This document shows, one piece after another, positions 32,069-39,631 of a DNA stretch of 64,000 bases. Positions within the stretch are counted from its first letter, which is position 1. The number at the start of each line of letters is the position of its first letter. Source of the DNA: Streptomyces umbrinus (GTDB lineage: Bacteria > Actinomycetota > Actinomycetes > Streptomycetales > Streptomycetaceae); the NCBI RefSeq assembly GCF_030817415.1, contig NZ_JAUSZI010000003.1:1-64000 (forward strand). The letters run 5' to 3'. The translations under genes and the position numbers were made by a program. Below the pieces are notes generated by a model. It saw only the letters and a list, made by a program, of their open reading frames with translations. It was not told the DNA's origin and made no database searches.

Positions 32069-34222
32069 TCAGCTAGGCCCGCTGCTCCAGGCCTGCAGGG
32101 TGGTGGCCAGCCGCAGGGTGTGCGGATGGGATTCACCGACGGTGCGCCGACTGGCTTCCAGAGCTGTGCCGAGGAGCTGGTGGGCCTGGTGCGCGAGGCC
32201 GAGGCCGTGCAGAACGCAGGCAAGTTTGTACTGGGTGGACAGAGTCCGCGGATGTTCGGGGCCCAGCACCCGTGAACGGGTGTCCCAGGTGGTGCGGAGT
32301 TCCTGCTGGGCGGAGTCCAGCTCGCCCAGATCCTGCAGGACGCAAGCGAGATTGTGACGGGCGGTGAGCGTCCGCGGATGCTCATCTCCCAGCGACTGCC
32401 GGCGGACGGCCAGGAGAATCAGGTACTCCTGCTGCGCCTGTACGAGTTCTCCCTGGTGGTGCAGCACACGGGCCAGCTCGTGCCGCGCCGCCAGGGTGTG
32501 GGTGTGCTCGTCGCCCTGCAGCCGGCGCCGGGCGGACAGCACGTGGCTGAAGTGCTGCCGCGCCTGCTCGAGTTCTCCCTGGTCGTGCAGGACGCGGGCG
32601 AGTTCGTGCCGTGCGGTCAGGGTGTGGGTGTGCTCGGCACCCTCAACGCGCTGCCAGGCGGCCCAGACGTCCTCGTACTCGGCCCGTGCCTGGACGAGTT
32701 CTCCCAGGTCGTGCAGGGCACCGGCCAGGTTGTGCCGGGTGGAGAGTGTTTCGCCGTGATCTGCGCCCAACAGGCGGCGGCGCACGGCCAGCACCTGCTC
32801 GTACTCCCGGCGCGCCTGCTGGAACAGACCGCACGCCTGCAGGTAGCGCGCCGCCAGTTCGGCGGCCTCGGCACCGGCCAGGCGGATGTCCTCGCCCAGC
32901 TGGGCAGCGGGGGCAATCTGGCGGGCCAGGTCGAGTGCATGCGGAGCCAGGGCGCGCCAGGTGCTCCAGTGAGTCGGCTCCTCAGGAGGCGCCAGTTGTT
33001 CCAGGGCCTGCCGCAACAGGGCCAGGGCGGCGCCCGGCTGCGGCCCGGACCGGCTGGCGTCCCGGATCAGCGGGTGCAGCCGGACCACCGGCAGGCTGTC
33101 CTCCGGCGGCGATGTGACCAGCTCCAGCAGTCCCAGGGCGGCCAGTTCCTGGAGCATGCGCCACAGTGTCGTCCCGTCCAGGCGCTCAAATTCCGCGACC
33201 GCCCGTGTCAGGGCTGCCGGCCGCAGCAGCAGAGTGTGCGGAATCGGTGCATCGGCGAACGACGCGAGCAACTCCAGCAGGCGGCCCGCCAGGGGAAAGC
33301 CCCGCTGCTGCATGAGCTCCAGGGACAGACGCCAGGTCCCGGCGACGGCCTGCGCCGGATCTGCCCGCCCGCATCCGGCGTCGAGCGCCTGCCGGTAGGT
33401 GCTGAACTCCAGCGGTGTGTCCGCTTCCACGAACGCGCCCGGCATCCCCGACACCTCGGCCAGATAGGAGCCCGCCATGTGCAGGGCCAGCGGCAGGCCC
33501 CCCAGCCGCACGGCCAGCGCGCGGGCCTCGCTGACCGGGCCCGCCCGCTCGCCCGCACGGTCAAGCAGGACCTGCGCGGCATCGGCCGGCCCCAGCGGCC
33601 GCACCACGTGCAGCACGGCCCCCGTACCCCACGAACGCCGCGCGCCCTGACGGCTGGTGAGGAGGACCAGCCCGCCCGGGGCGGCGAGCGGACGGACCCA
33701 TCCCGTGCCCGAGGCCAGCCGCCCGGGACCGTCCAACAGGCAGGGATCGTCGACACTGTCGAGGATCAGGATCCATGCCTGCGGCATCCCACCGAGCCGA
33801 TCCCACAGCACATCCGCAGCGTCCTCGCCCCGCATGTCCTTCGCACGCAGCCCCACCTGGCGAGCCACCGCCCGCAACCCCGCCTCCAGCACCGCACCCT
33901 GCCGGGCATCGATCCACCACACGGCAGGACCGCCCCTGCCGCGCTGGTGCAGTTGGTGCACCGCCTCCAAGACCGCGGCCGTCTTCCCGCAGCCACCCAG
34001 CCCGTGCACCACATGCAGCCGGCCGCCCCCGCCGCCGTCACACAACTCCAGCAGCCCTTCCACCAGGTGAGTGCGACCTCGCAGCGGAAAACGCGGGTCG
34101 CGTTCGCCCAACGGCGGCGCCAGCGTCACCGGCGCGCCGCCGCGCCCCGGCGCATGGGCCCCGACCACCAACTGCTGCACCTGCAGACGCCCTGCGGCGA
34201 CGCCACCGTACTGCGCCACCAC
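32069..34222 (-). CDS. NB-ARC-TPR protein
   Basis: The protein has 717 residues from a GTG. After a short Gly-rich N-terminus come Walker A HGLGGCGKT (residues 73-81), Walker B ILILDSVDD, and a GLPLALHMAG motif typical of NB-ARC ATPases (about 50-330). A winged-helix region follows (to about 430), then six to seven 42-residue TPR units (about 450-700; ADHGETLSTRHNLAGALHDLGEL and similar). In bacteria this architecture is found in signalling and conflict (NLR-like) proteins. The TPRs would sense or bind partners. The small gene upstream is its likely partner. Confidence 0.85.
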   Translation of the reverse strand: MVAQYGGVAAGRLQVQQLVVGAHAPGRGGAPVTLAPPLGERDPRFPLRGRTHLVEGLLELCDGGGGGRLHVVHGLGGCGKTAAVLEAVHQLHQRGRGGPAVWWIDARQGAVLEAGLRAVARQVGLRAKDMRGEDAADVLWDRLGGMPQAWILILDSVDDPCLLDGPGRLASGTGWVRPLAAPGGLVLLTSRQGARRSWGTGAVLHVVRPLGPADAAQVLLDRAGERAGPVSEARALAVRLGGLPLALHMAGSYLAEVSGMPGAFVEADTPLEFSTYRQALDAGCGRADPAQAVAGTWRLSLELMQQRGFPLAGRLLELLASFADAPIPHTLLLRPAALTRAVAEFERLDGTTLWRMLQELAALGLLELVTSPPEDSLPVVRLHPLIRDASRSGPQPGAALALLRQALEQLAPPEEPTHWSTWRALAPHALDLARQIAPAAQLGEDIRLAGAEAAELAARYLQACGLFQQARREYEQVLAVRRRLLGADHGETLSTRHNLAGALHDLGELVQARAEYEDVWAAWQRVEGAEHTHTLTARHELARVLHDQGELEQARQHFSHVLSARRRLQGDEHTHTLAARHELARVLHHQGELVQAQQEYLILLAVRRQSLGDEHPRTLTARHNLACVLQDLGELDSAQQELRTTWDTRSRVLGPEHPRTLSTQYKLACVLHGLGLAHQAHQLLGTALEASRRTVGESHPHTLRLATTLQAWSSGPS

Positions 34223-34275
34223 ACCCCCCGCCGCGGCCGCGGCGGGCCGTGCTGCAGACAGCGGTTCGCCGGTGG

Positions 34276-34761
34276 CTAAGCCTGCTCCCTGCCCGCCGAG
34301 AAAGGGTCCGCAAGATGCACCCCTCCCTCCACCCGAACCACGCCGCCGGCCACCGCCCCCGACGCAGCGTCAATGGACACGTCACCGCCCACTGCCAGGC
34401 CCCCGCTGCCGGCCCGGACCCCGCAGTGCACGGCCCGGGTCCGGCTCACCGCGTCCACCAGCAGCCGCAACTCGGCAGCCGCACCCGCCTGTTCGACCTC
34501 GGGGAGGGAATCCAAGAACACTTCGATCCGGGTCTGCCAGGAACTCTCCCACCGGATCAACTCGTGCTGCGCCTGCCCGCTGGCCAGCTCACGACCCGTC
34601 TGGTCCAGGCGCGTCAGCGCCGCCGCCTGCCGCGTGCCATCGCCCCGGGAGACCAGTTGTGCCAGGCGTTCGCGCACCGCCGCCCAGGCATCCGTCCCCA
34701 CGGCCTGCACCACGGCCGTTCCCCCCGCTGCGGCCAACGCCGCCAAAGACTCCGTCAACAT
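34276..34761 (-). CDS. Small partner of the NB-ARC-TPR protein
   Basis: The gene encodes 161 residues from the ATG at 34761 behind GGGGGCGGG. A hydrophobic N-terminal helix (LTESLAALAAAGGTAVVQAVG) is followed by a charged helical region (about 30-100) and a Gly/Val-rich beta tail (AVGGDVSIDAASGAVAGGVV). Proteins with such tails often precede NB-ARC genes in actinobacteria. It ends 53 bp before the NB-ARC start, so the two probably form one operon. The molecular role is unknown. Confidence 0.55.
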   Translation of the reverse strand: MLTESLAALAAAGGTAVVQAVGTDAWAAVRERLAQLVSRGDGTRQAAALTRLDQTGRELASGQAQHELIRWESSWQTRIEVFLDSLPEVEQAGAAAELRLLVDAVSRTRAVHCGVRAGSGGLAVGGDVSIDAASGAVAGGVVRVEGGVHLADPFSAGREQA

Positions 34762-35096
34762 CCCGCCCCCGATGCGCCCCGCCCGCGGGATCCCCACCCC
34801 GCGCGGAGGCTGCGCTCAACCCCGCCCCGACACCAACACCATTCCCGGGCTCTGCGTCCACGCACCATCCGCGCACCGGGTTTGTCTCATTGCCGCTCTA
34901 TACCGGCGCAGCGGCGCCACCGCACAAAGATCAAATCCTGCGTGCCCATGGGCCACCGGCCATGGCAGACACACTCAATAAACGCCCGGCCGCGCGCACT
35001 TGTGTAAGGTCCTGGCGCGGAAGATAACCAGCGCCTCCGTTCCCCACCCTCCCCGCTCACGGGCAGAGGCGCGCTCGTCAACGAAGGAGGGATCTT
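34762..35096. other. Divergent intergenic region
   Basis: About 335 bases separate the leftward NB-ARC operon from the rightward gene at 35097. It must hold both promoters. I see no clear consensus boxes and no RNA gene. The DNA just before 35097 carries a strong GGAGGG ribosome binding site. Confidence 0.4.
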
Positions 35097-35669
35097 TTGA
35101 TCCGTCCGATGCTCGTCCGTCGGGGCAGAAGCAGGCCGGAAAAACACCGCCGTCACGGCGAGTTGCGCGACCAGTACAAGAAGCAGATCGGCCCCCTGCG
35201 GCTCTATCTGCTGCTTGAGTGCGCGCCTTTGGTCGTGAACCCGATAGAGGTCGCCGACGCGACCTTCAAACACGTGTTTGCCCAGCCCGAGCGGGACTTC
35301 ACCTACGGCGAGGTACGGAAGATCGCAGAAGGCATCGTCCGGGAACTGAAGGCGGCGGGGAAGCTGCATGCAGCAGCCGAGTACTCACTGGAAAAAATCT
35401 TCGATTCCTATCTCACGCCGGATCTCACGCCGGTGCGAGAGACACTGCGCGCCCTGGATGCCCTTTGTCTTGCGGAACGCAGGGTGATCGAGGCGGAAAT
35501 GCTGCATCTTCTGACAACGGACGGCCTGGCGGAAACCGTGGGCGGAAAGGCATCGACCAAAAGGGTTCAAAGGAAAAATGCGCTTGCCAAGCTAGCCGAG
35601 GCAGAAGTTGACCTGGAGCTGCTCGAGCCGTTTTTCGCAGGTATGAGGGGACACTGCAGTGACAACTAG
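35097..35669 (+). CDS. Helical protein of unknown function (gene 1 of a pair)
   Basis: The gene encodes 190 residues from a TTG that has an excellent ribosome binding site (GAAGGAGGGATC). The sequence is mostly helical and rich in Lys, Glu and Leu (RDQYKKQIGPLRLYLLLECAP; LKAAGKLHAAAEYSLEKIF), with a basic C-terminal helix. Codon use is less GC-biased than in neighbours, which suggests recent transfer. Its stop overlaps the next gene by 11 bases. The family is not recognised. Confidence 0.6.
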   Translation: MIRPMLVRRGRSRPEKHRRHGELRDQYKKQIGPLRLYLLLECAPLVVNPIEVADATFKHVFAQPERDFTYGEVRKIAEGIVRELKAAGKLHAAAEYSLEKIFDSYLTPDLTPVRETLRALDALCLAERRVIEAEMLHLLTTDGLAETVGGKASTKRVQRKNALAKLAEAEVDLELLEPFFAGMRGHCSDN

Positions 35670-36093
35670 GACGGACAATGACCTTAGGCTCAAGCTCTAC
35701 CGGTCCTACGTGATGATGAGCCGGCGCCTCGCGGAAGACGATCAGGACCTCGACCGGCGCTTCGACAAGATCATGGACGACATTGATCGGCAGAACCAGC
35801 CAGCCCCGATTGCCGCGGCCATAAGGCGGCTGGGCGATGCCCGCCACGCGGCGGCCGAGACCGGCCGACGCCTGATTGCCTCCAAACTGGTCAAGAGCGC
35901 CGCCGGCCTGGGTATGGCGATCGTCACCGCAACGACTCGCGTCGTTGCCGGCGTCATCAACGTCATGAGCGCCGCAACAGCGGGAGCTGCCACCGCACTT
36001 GCCGTCACCGCTCTCACCGATCGCTTTCCCGCCCGCCGCAGAAGGGCACGTAGGCGCGAACGCGACACCATTGCGCCCACCCCCGCCGAATAG
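35659..36093 (+). CDS. Basic protein with hydrophobic helices (gene 2 of a pair)
   Basis: The gene encodes 144 residues from a GTG inside the end of the previous gene. The N-terminal half is charged (RLKLYRSYVMMSRRLAEDDQDLDRRFDKIMDD). The second half has two hydrophobic segments (about 78-98 and 101-118, AIVTATTRVVAGVINVMSAATAGAATALAV), then an arginine cluster. It could be a membrane-active protein paired with the soluble gene 1 product, for example toxin and antidote, but no known family supports this. Confidence 0.55.
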   Translation: MTTRTDNDLRLKLYRSYVMMSRRLAEDDQDLDRRFDKIMDDIDRQNQPAPIAAAIRRLGDARHAAAETGRRLIASKLVKSAAGLGMAIVTATTRVVAGVINVMSAATAGAATALAVTALTDRFPARRRRARRRERDTIAPTPAE

Positions 36094-36579
36094 CCGCGCG
36101 GGCAAGGCGGGGGTGACGGACTCGTCCATTTGGCTGTGTGCCTACAGCGCTGCTCTGCTTGGTGCTCTGTGCCGTTCGATCAGACGACTCCATGCCTGGG
36201 CGCCGCCGGTGTCGTCAGCGCAGTGGTCGAGGGCAGTTGAGCCATCGGGAGGGCTCGATGGACGTCACACGTCATTCATCAGCAGTGGCATCGCCAGAAG
36301 CGGCGTGATGGGTATGCCGATGAGGCAACGGGGGCTATGTCAGGTCACCTGAGCGTGTCTGGGCTCGGCGTTGAGCTGGTGCGTATGTGGCGTGTGTGCC
36401 CAGGCGGGTTGAGGTCTGCCTCGGGTGCCTCGTCTGAGTATGGACAGTGTCGGCCATGTCACCGAATGCAATGGCATATATAGGCCATTCGGTTTCATCC
36501 CCTGTCTGATTGGCCAACGGGCTGCAACACTCTGTGACGGCGGCGGGTGGCCCGTTGTCAAAGGCCGTACTTTTCGGGG
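36094..36579. other. Gene-free stretch with an AT-core inverted repeat
   Basis: No supported gene is present in these 490 bases. At 36462-36492 a nested inverted repeat (CCGAATG...CATTCGG with AATGGC...GCCATT inside) surrounds an ATATATA core. In this GC-rich setting that stands out as a possible operator or promoter for the small gene at 36580. Confidence 0.4.
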
Positions 36580-36804
36580 GTGTTGGACGTGGCGGGGCGT
36601 TCGGGGCAGTACTACCGGGCAGGGCATTGGGTGAACCGGTCCGCGGGGAAGGCAAAGGCAGGGAAGAAGTCCGCCACGGGTGTGGTGGCGGTGGGGCTGC
36701 TGTTGGCCGGGGCGTGGCTGGGGTTGTTCTCCCAAAACTCGGACGCTCAGGGCACTACTGACCAGCCTTCGGAGCCCGCGGCCTCGGTTTCAGCGGGCCG
36801 GTAA
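36580..36804 (+). CDS. Small single-TM protein
   Basis: The gene encodes 74 residues from a GTG; a second GTG at 36589 is possible. A basic, aromatic N-terminus (GQYYRAGHWVNRS, then KAKAGKKSATG) precedes one hydrophobic helix (about 38-56, VVAVGLLLAGAWLGLFS) and a polar tail. It is a small membrane protein of a kind common in Streptomyces. No function can be assigned. It converges on the caspase gene. Confidence 0.45.
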   Translation: MLDVAGRSGQYYRAGHWVNRSAGKAKAGKKSATGVVAVGLLLAGAWLGLFSQNSDAQGTTDQPSEPAASVSAGR

Positions 36805-36845
36805 AGGTACGCCCGCTGCACCTGCCGGGGGAGTGGCCCGACGGT

Positions 36846-37973
36846 TCACGGTCTGTGTCTTCTGCCGCGTAGGCGTGCTCGCCACCCGAGGGGCCCAGGC
36901 GAAGAGCCGGCGGACGCCGACGTGGGCAAGGGTGGCTGCTCGGTGGCGCGCAGCCGCTCCCAGACTGTTTTCCACTCCTCGATTCGCTCGGCCGGCATTC
37001 CGCATGCCGCGAGGTAGATACCCGTGGTCTTCCAAGTCTTGGGCAGGGCTGTGCGGTTGAGGAGGGCGCTGACGGCGCCGGGGGAGACAGGCGGCTGGGC
37101 GCGCTGGCTGACGACCGTGATGGTGTGGCCGCTGACGGCTCTGACCTCGGCAAGGGCCTCCAGGAATGCGTGGGGAGTATGGCACTGATCCGGGTCGGGC
37201 CAGGCGGCGCCTGCCGGGTCCGCAGCGCCACCGGCCTGCGGAGGCAGGTATGCGTGGTTGCGGGCGAGGATGAGCCGTCCTGCGCTGTTGCGGACGCGTT
37301 TTTGCGGCTGCGGCAGATCACGCGCCGCGAGCGCTGTGCGCAACTGCCGGTAGACCAGATCCAGATCCAGATCCCGGGCCTGACCGGGAACGCCGTGGCG
37401 CAGAATACGCAGCAACTCACCCGTGAACGCGGTGAGCGGGGCTCCCGGCGGGGCCAGAGCCAGGCCGTTGTCGGGCGCTGCCGCAAGCAGGTAGCTGCCC
37501 TCGATCTCGGCCTGGTCGGCCAGCACTTCGTCACCGCTCATCGTCCCCAGGGCCCGCCCGCTCAGACAGCAGTCGAGCACGATGACGAACCGCTGCGCCG
37601 CACAGTCCATCAGGATTTCGCGCAGCGCCTGATAGGTCACGCCGGTATGGCTGCGCCCGGGAACGGCACCGGGCAGACCGAAGAAGAGATCACCGCGACC
37701 GTCGAGCAGGCCGTGCCCGGCGAAGTACACCAGCAAGGTGTCCTCGGCAGACTCCGCGGCGTCCTGCACCGCATCGAGCATGGCGGGCGCAGTGTCCGGC
37801 TCAGCAACGACAGTGCAGTGCCTGGCAGCAAGATTCCATGAGGCGGGGCTTGTCAACACCGCTGCCAGAGCAGGCAGGTTGTTAGCCACCGCAGGCAACG
37901 ACTCGAGGCGGTGGTAACTGCTGACACCCACGAGCACGGCCCGCGACAGATCCGGATCGGGCAGCGCACTCAC
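36846..37973 (-). CDS. Caspase-like peptidase (C14 family)
   Basis: The protein has 375 residues. The caspase fold begins at once (AVLVGVSSYHRLESLPAVANNLPAL) and carries the catalytic dyad His87 (VYFAGHG) and Cys136 (VLDCCLSGR), about residues 10-205. A C-terminal region of about 170 residues resembles the effector-associated helical domains found with bacterial caspases. The ATG overlaps the stop of an EACC1-type gene, so the pair is translated together. Such pairs belong to predicted conflict systems in which the caspase is the effector. Confidence 0.85.
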   Translation of the reverse strand: MSALPDPDLSRAVLVGVSSYHRLESLPAVANNLPALAAVLTSPASWNLAARHCTVVAEPDTAPAMLDAVQDAAESAEDTLLVYFAGHGLLDGRGDLFFGLPGAVPGRSHTGVTYQALREILMDCAAQRFVIVLDCCLSGRALGTMSGDEVLADQAEIEGSYLLAAAPDNGLALAPPGAPLTAFTGELLRILRHGVPGQARDLDLDLVYRQLRTALAARDLPQPQKRVRNSAGRLILARNHAYLPPQAGGAADPAGAAWPDPDQCHTPHAFLEALAEVRAVSGHTITVVSQRAQPPVSPGAVSALLNRTALPKTWKTTGIYLAACGMPAERIEEWKTVWERLRATEQPPLPTSASAGSSPGPLGWRARLRGRRHRP

Positions 37974-38329
37974 GACGACTCCGGTGTGCCGTCCACCTGC
38001 TCCAGCGCTGCCACGACCCGCCGCACTTCTTCATCGGTTCCCTCGGCCAGGCTGACCTCGACGTCACCGTGCCGGATTACAACCCGTGGTGGACTGGGGC
38101 GGGTCTGACGCCAGGCGAGGACGGACAGGACGAACGACGCCGCACTCCAGCCGTTGCCCGTCACCAGCTGCAGCACGTCGACCAGCTGCCCCATGGAGCC
38201 AGGCTCAGGCGCCTTCCCGCCGAGGGCCATCGCCGCCCCGCGTGTGGCGGGCTCCCGCCGCAACCATCCCTGCAGTGAGCGCAGTTCATATTCCTGCCGG
38301 TCACCAGCGATCCGTATCTGCACGTGCAC
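37970..38329 (-). CDS. EACC1-like effector-associated component
   Basis: The gene encodes 119 residues; the GTG at 38329 follows GGAAGGGAA. The sequence begins VQIRIAGDRQEYELRSLQGW, then LRREPATRG, a predicted membrane-proximal helix (GQLVDVLQLVTGNGWSAASFVLSVLAWRQT) and a final strand-helix (VVIRHGDVEVSLAEGTDEEVRRVVAAL). This is the layout of effector-associated constant component 1, a small protein encoded beside caspases and other effectors in actinobacterial conflict loci. The family name rests on pattern recognition. Confidence 0.75.
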   Translation of the reverse strand: MHVQIRIAGDRQEYELRSLQGWLRREPATRGAAMALGGKAPEPGSMGQLVDVLQLVTGNGWSAASFVLSVLAWRQTRPSPPRVVIRHGDVEVSLAEGTDEEVRRVVAALEQVDGTPESS

Positions 38330-38532
38330 CCGTTCCCTTCCGTCCTCAACCCGTTTGCCGGACAGCGCCACGTTGCATCCTGCCCCTGCCGACAGGCCCG
38401 GGCACCTGCGCAACCGGACAGTTCACCGCGGGTGGCCGAGCCCCACACGTTCACCGTGGTCACAGCGTCCTGTCGGCTGTGCCCCAGGCGGGCCACGCCT
38501 GCCCGGTGCAAAGGGTGAAGACACGGGACGCG

Positions 38533-38622
38533 ATGTCACATCTGGTCAGCTTGCTGCTTGTAGGGGTGGATGCCGCGCAGCGGGCGCTGCCGGGCTCCGT
38601 GGAGTGGGTGTGGATCCGGTGA
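38533..38622 (+). CDS. Conserved 29-residue micro-ORF (copy B)
   Basis: This second copy of the micro-ORF at 27418-27507 starts with ATG and has the same length and stop. About 120 bp around it match the other locus, including the TGATG overlap with a following short frame (here only 20 codons, 38622-38684). No sigma factor follows, so this is an orphan remnant or a mobile control segment. Confidence 0.45.
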   Translation: MSHLVSLLLVGVDAAQRALPGSVEWVWIR

Positions 38623-38741
38623 TGGTCGGGATCGAGGCGGGGAACGGTGGTGGCGTGCCTGTTGTGTGGGCTGCTGGTGGTTGAAGAGCCTGCTGGATGA
38701 GCACGGCAGCCGCGGTTGGGAATCCATCGATCGCTTCGAAC

Positions 38742-38771
38742 TTGCCCGTAAGGTATATGGGTGCTTATACA
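38742..38771 (+). promoter_or_regulatory. Predicted promoter of the membrane-protein gene
   Basis: TTGCCC (38742-38747) and TATACA (38766-38771) are 18 bp apart. The local AT content is raised. The ATG at 38817 follows. Confidence 0.4.
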
Positions 38772-38816
38772 GTGCCAATTCTTCATGTGAAGAGGCGTGT
38801 TGCGGGGGGAGAAGCC

Positions 38817-39488
38817 ATGCCAGGTGACGAAGGCGAAAACGGTCAGGTTGCAGGACCGGTGGAGGATGGGTTCTGGCTGCTGCAGCGACACGCGTGGGGG
38901 GCGCTTTTCGCGTGGCTGAGAACGCGATACACCAGGCGGGCGCGTATTGGTGCCGTTGGAGGAACAGCAGCAGTCGCGACGGCCATAGCCGTCTTCGCAC
39001 CGATGTGGTCAGCCTGGCTGTACGCCGGCGACATCAAGATCACCTCGGTTAAAGAGGGTGAGCGCGTGGAGCGCTGCATCGAGACGCTGAGCGGTACGGG
39101 AGAGCTCGGTGACGGTCATCATCTGTGGATCGCCCTGGAGACCAGCCGAGCAGATCGGCCCCGCAATATCGTATTTTCCGCAGAAGCCCGCCTGGCGCAC
39201 GGCGAATGGCACGCCGACAACATCAATGTAGGTGGGGAGAAGCGCGAAGGAGCCAGCTACATGCTGGTCACGGTGGACGTTGATTCGAACACGCACCAGC
39301 TGCTCTCATCTGCGGTCATCGACATGTACCCCCGAGACAGCGAGACTCTGAAGCCCGGTGAAGATCTGTGGCGTCTGTCCACGGATACCTATCCGACAGG
39401 TGCTGTTCCCATCGATGAAGTGCGTGTCACACGCGGTGCCTCAGACACTCGCTCGTGCTACGAGATTGAAGAACAGGGTCGCCGGTAG
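38817..39488 (+). CDS. Single-TM extracytoplasmic protein
   Basis: The gene encodes 223 residues from an ATG behind GGGGGGAGAA. A cytoplasmic N-terminus of about 45 residues is followed by one transmembrane helix (about 46-66, AVGGTAAVATAIAVFAPMWSAW) and an extracytoplasmic domain of about 155 residues with two cysteines (ERCIETL and TRSCYEIEE) that may form a disulfide. The domain is beta-rich (HHLWIALETS; ASYMLVTVDVDS). No family is recognised. It stands alone, downstream of the orphan micro-ORF. Confidence 0.65.
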   Translation: MPGDEGENGQVAGPVEDGFWLLQRHAWGALFAWLRTRYTRRARIGAVGGTAAVATAIAVFAPMWSAWLYAGDIKITSVKEGERVERCIETLSGTGELGDGHHLWIALETSRADRPRNIVFSAEARLAHGEWHADNINVGGEKREGASYMLVTVDVDSNTHQLLSSAVIDMYPRDSETLKPGEDLWRLSTDTYPTGAVPIDEVRVTRGASDTRSCYEIEEQGRR

Positions 39489-39631
39489 GCGACCTGCCGG
39501 TTGCCGGCGTCGAGTCGGGGGCGTCACAACACTCCTGACCACGTGGGGCTGTTCCGTCGCGCCGCTGCGGGCGCAGCGCTGCGCCTGGCCGCAGTGGGCT
39601 GTGAGTGTTGCTGGGCGGCTGGCCCGAGGGG

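Noticed and set aside
32354..34279. 641-codon open frame on the plus strand
   Set aside because: It is the shadow of the NB-ARC-TPR gene; the repeated pattern mirrors the TPR units on the other strand.
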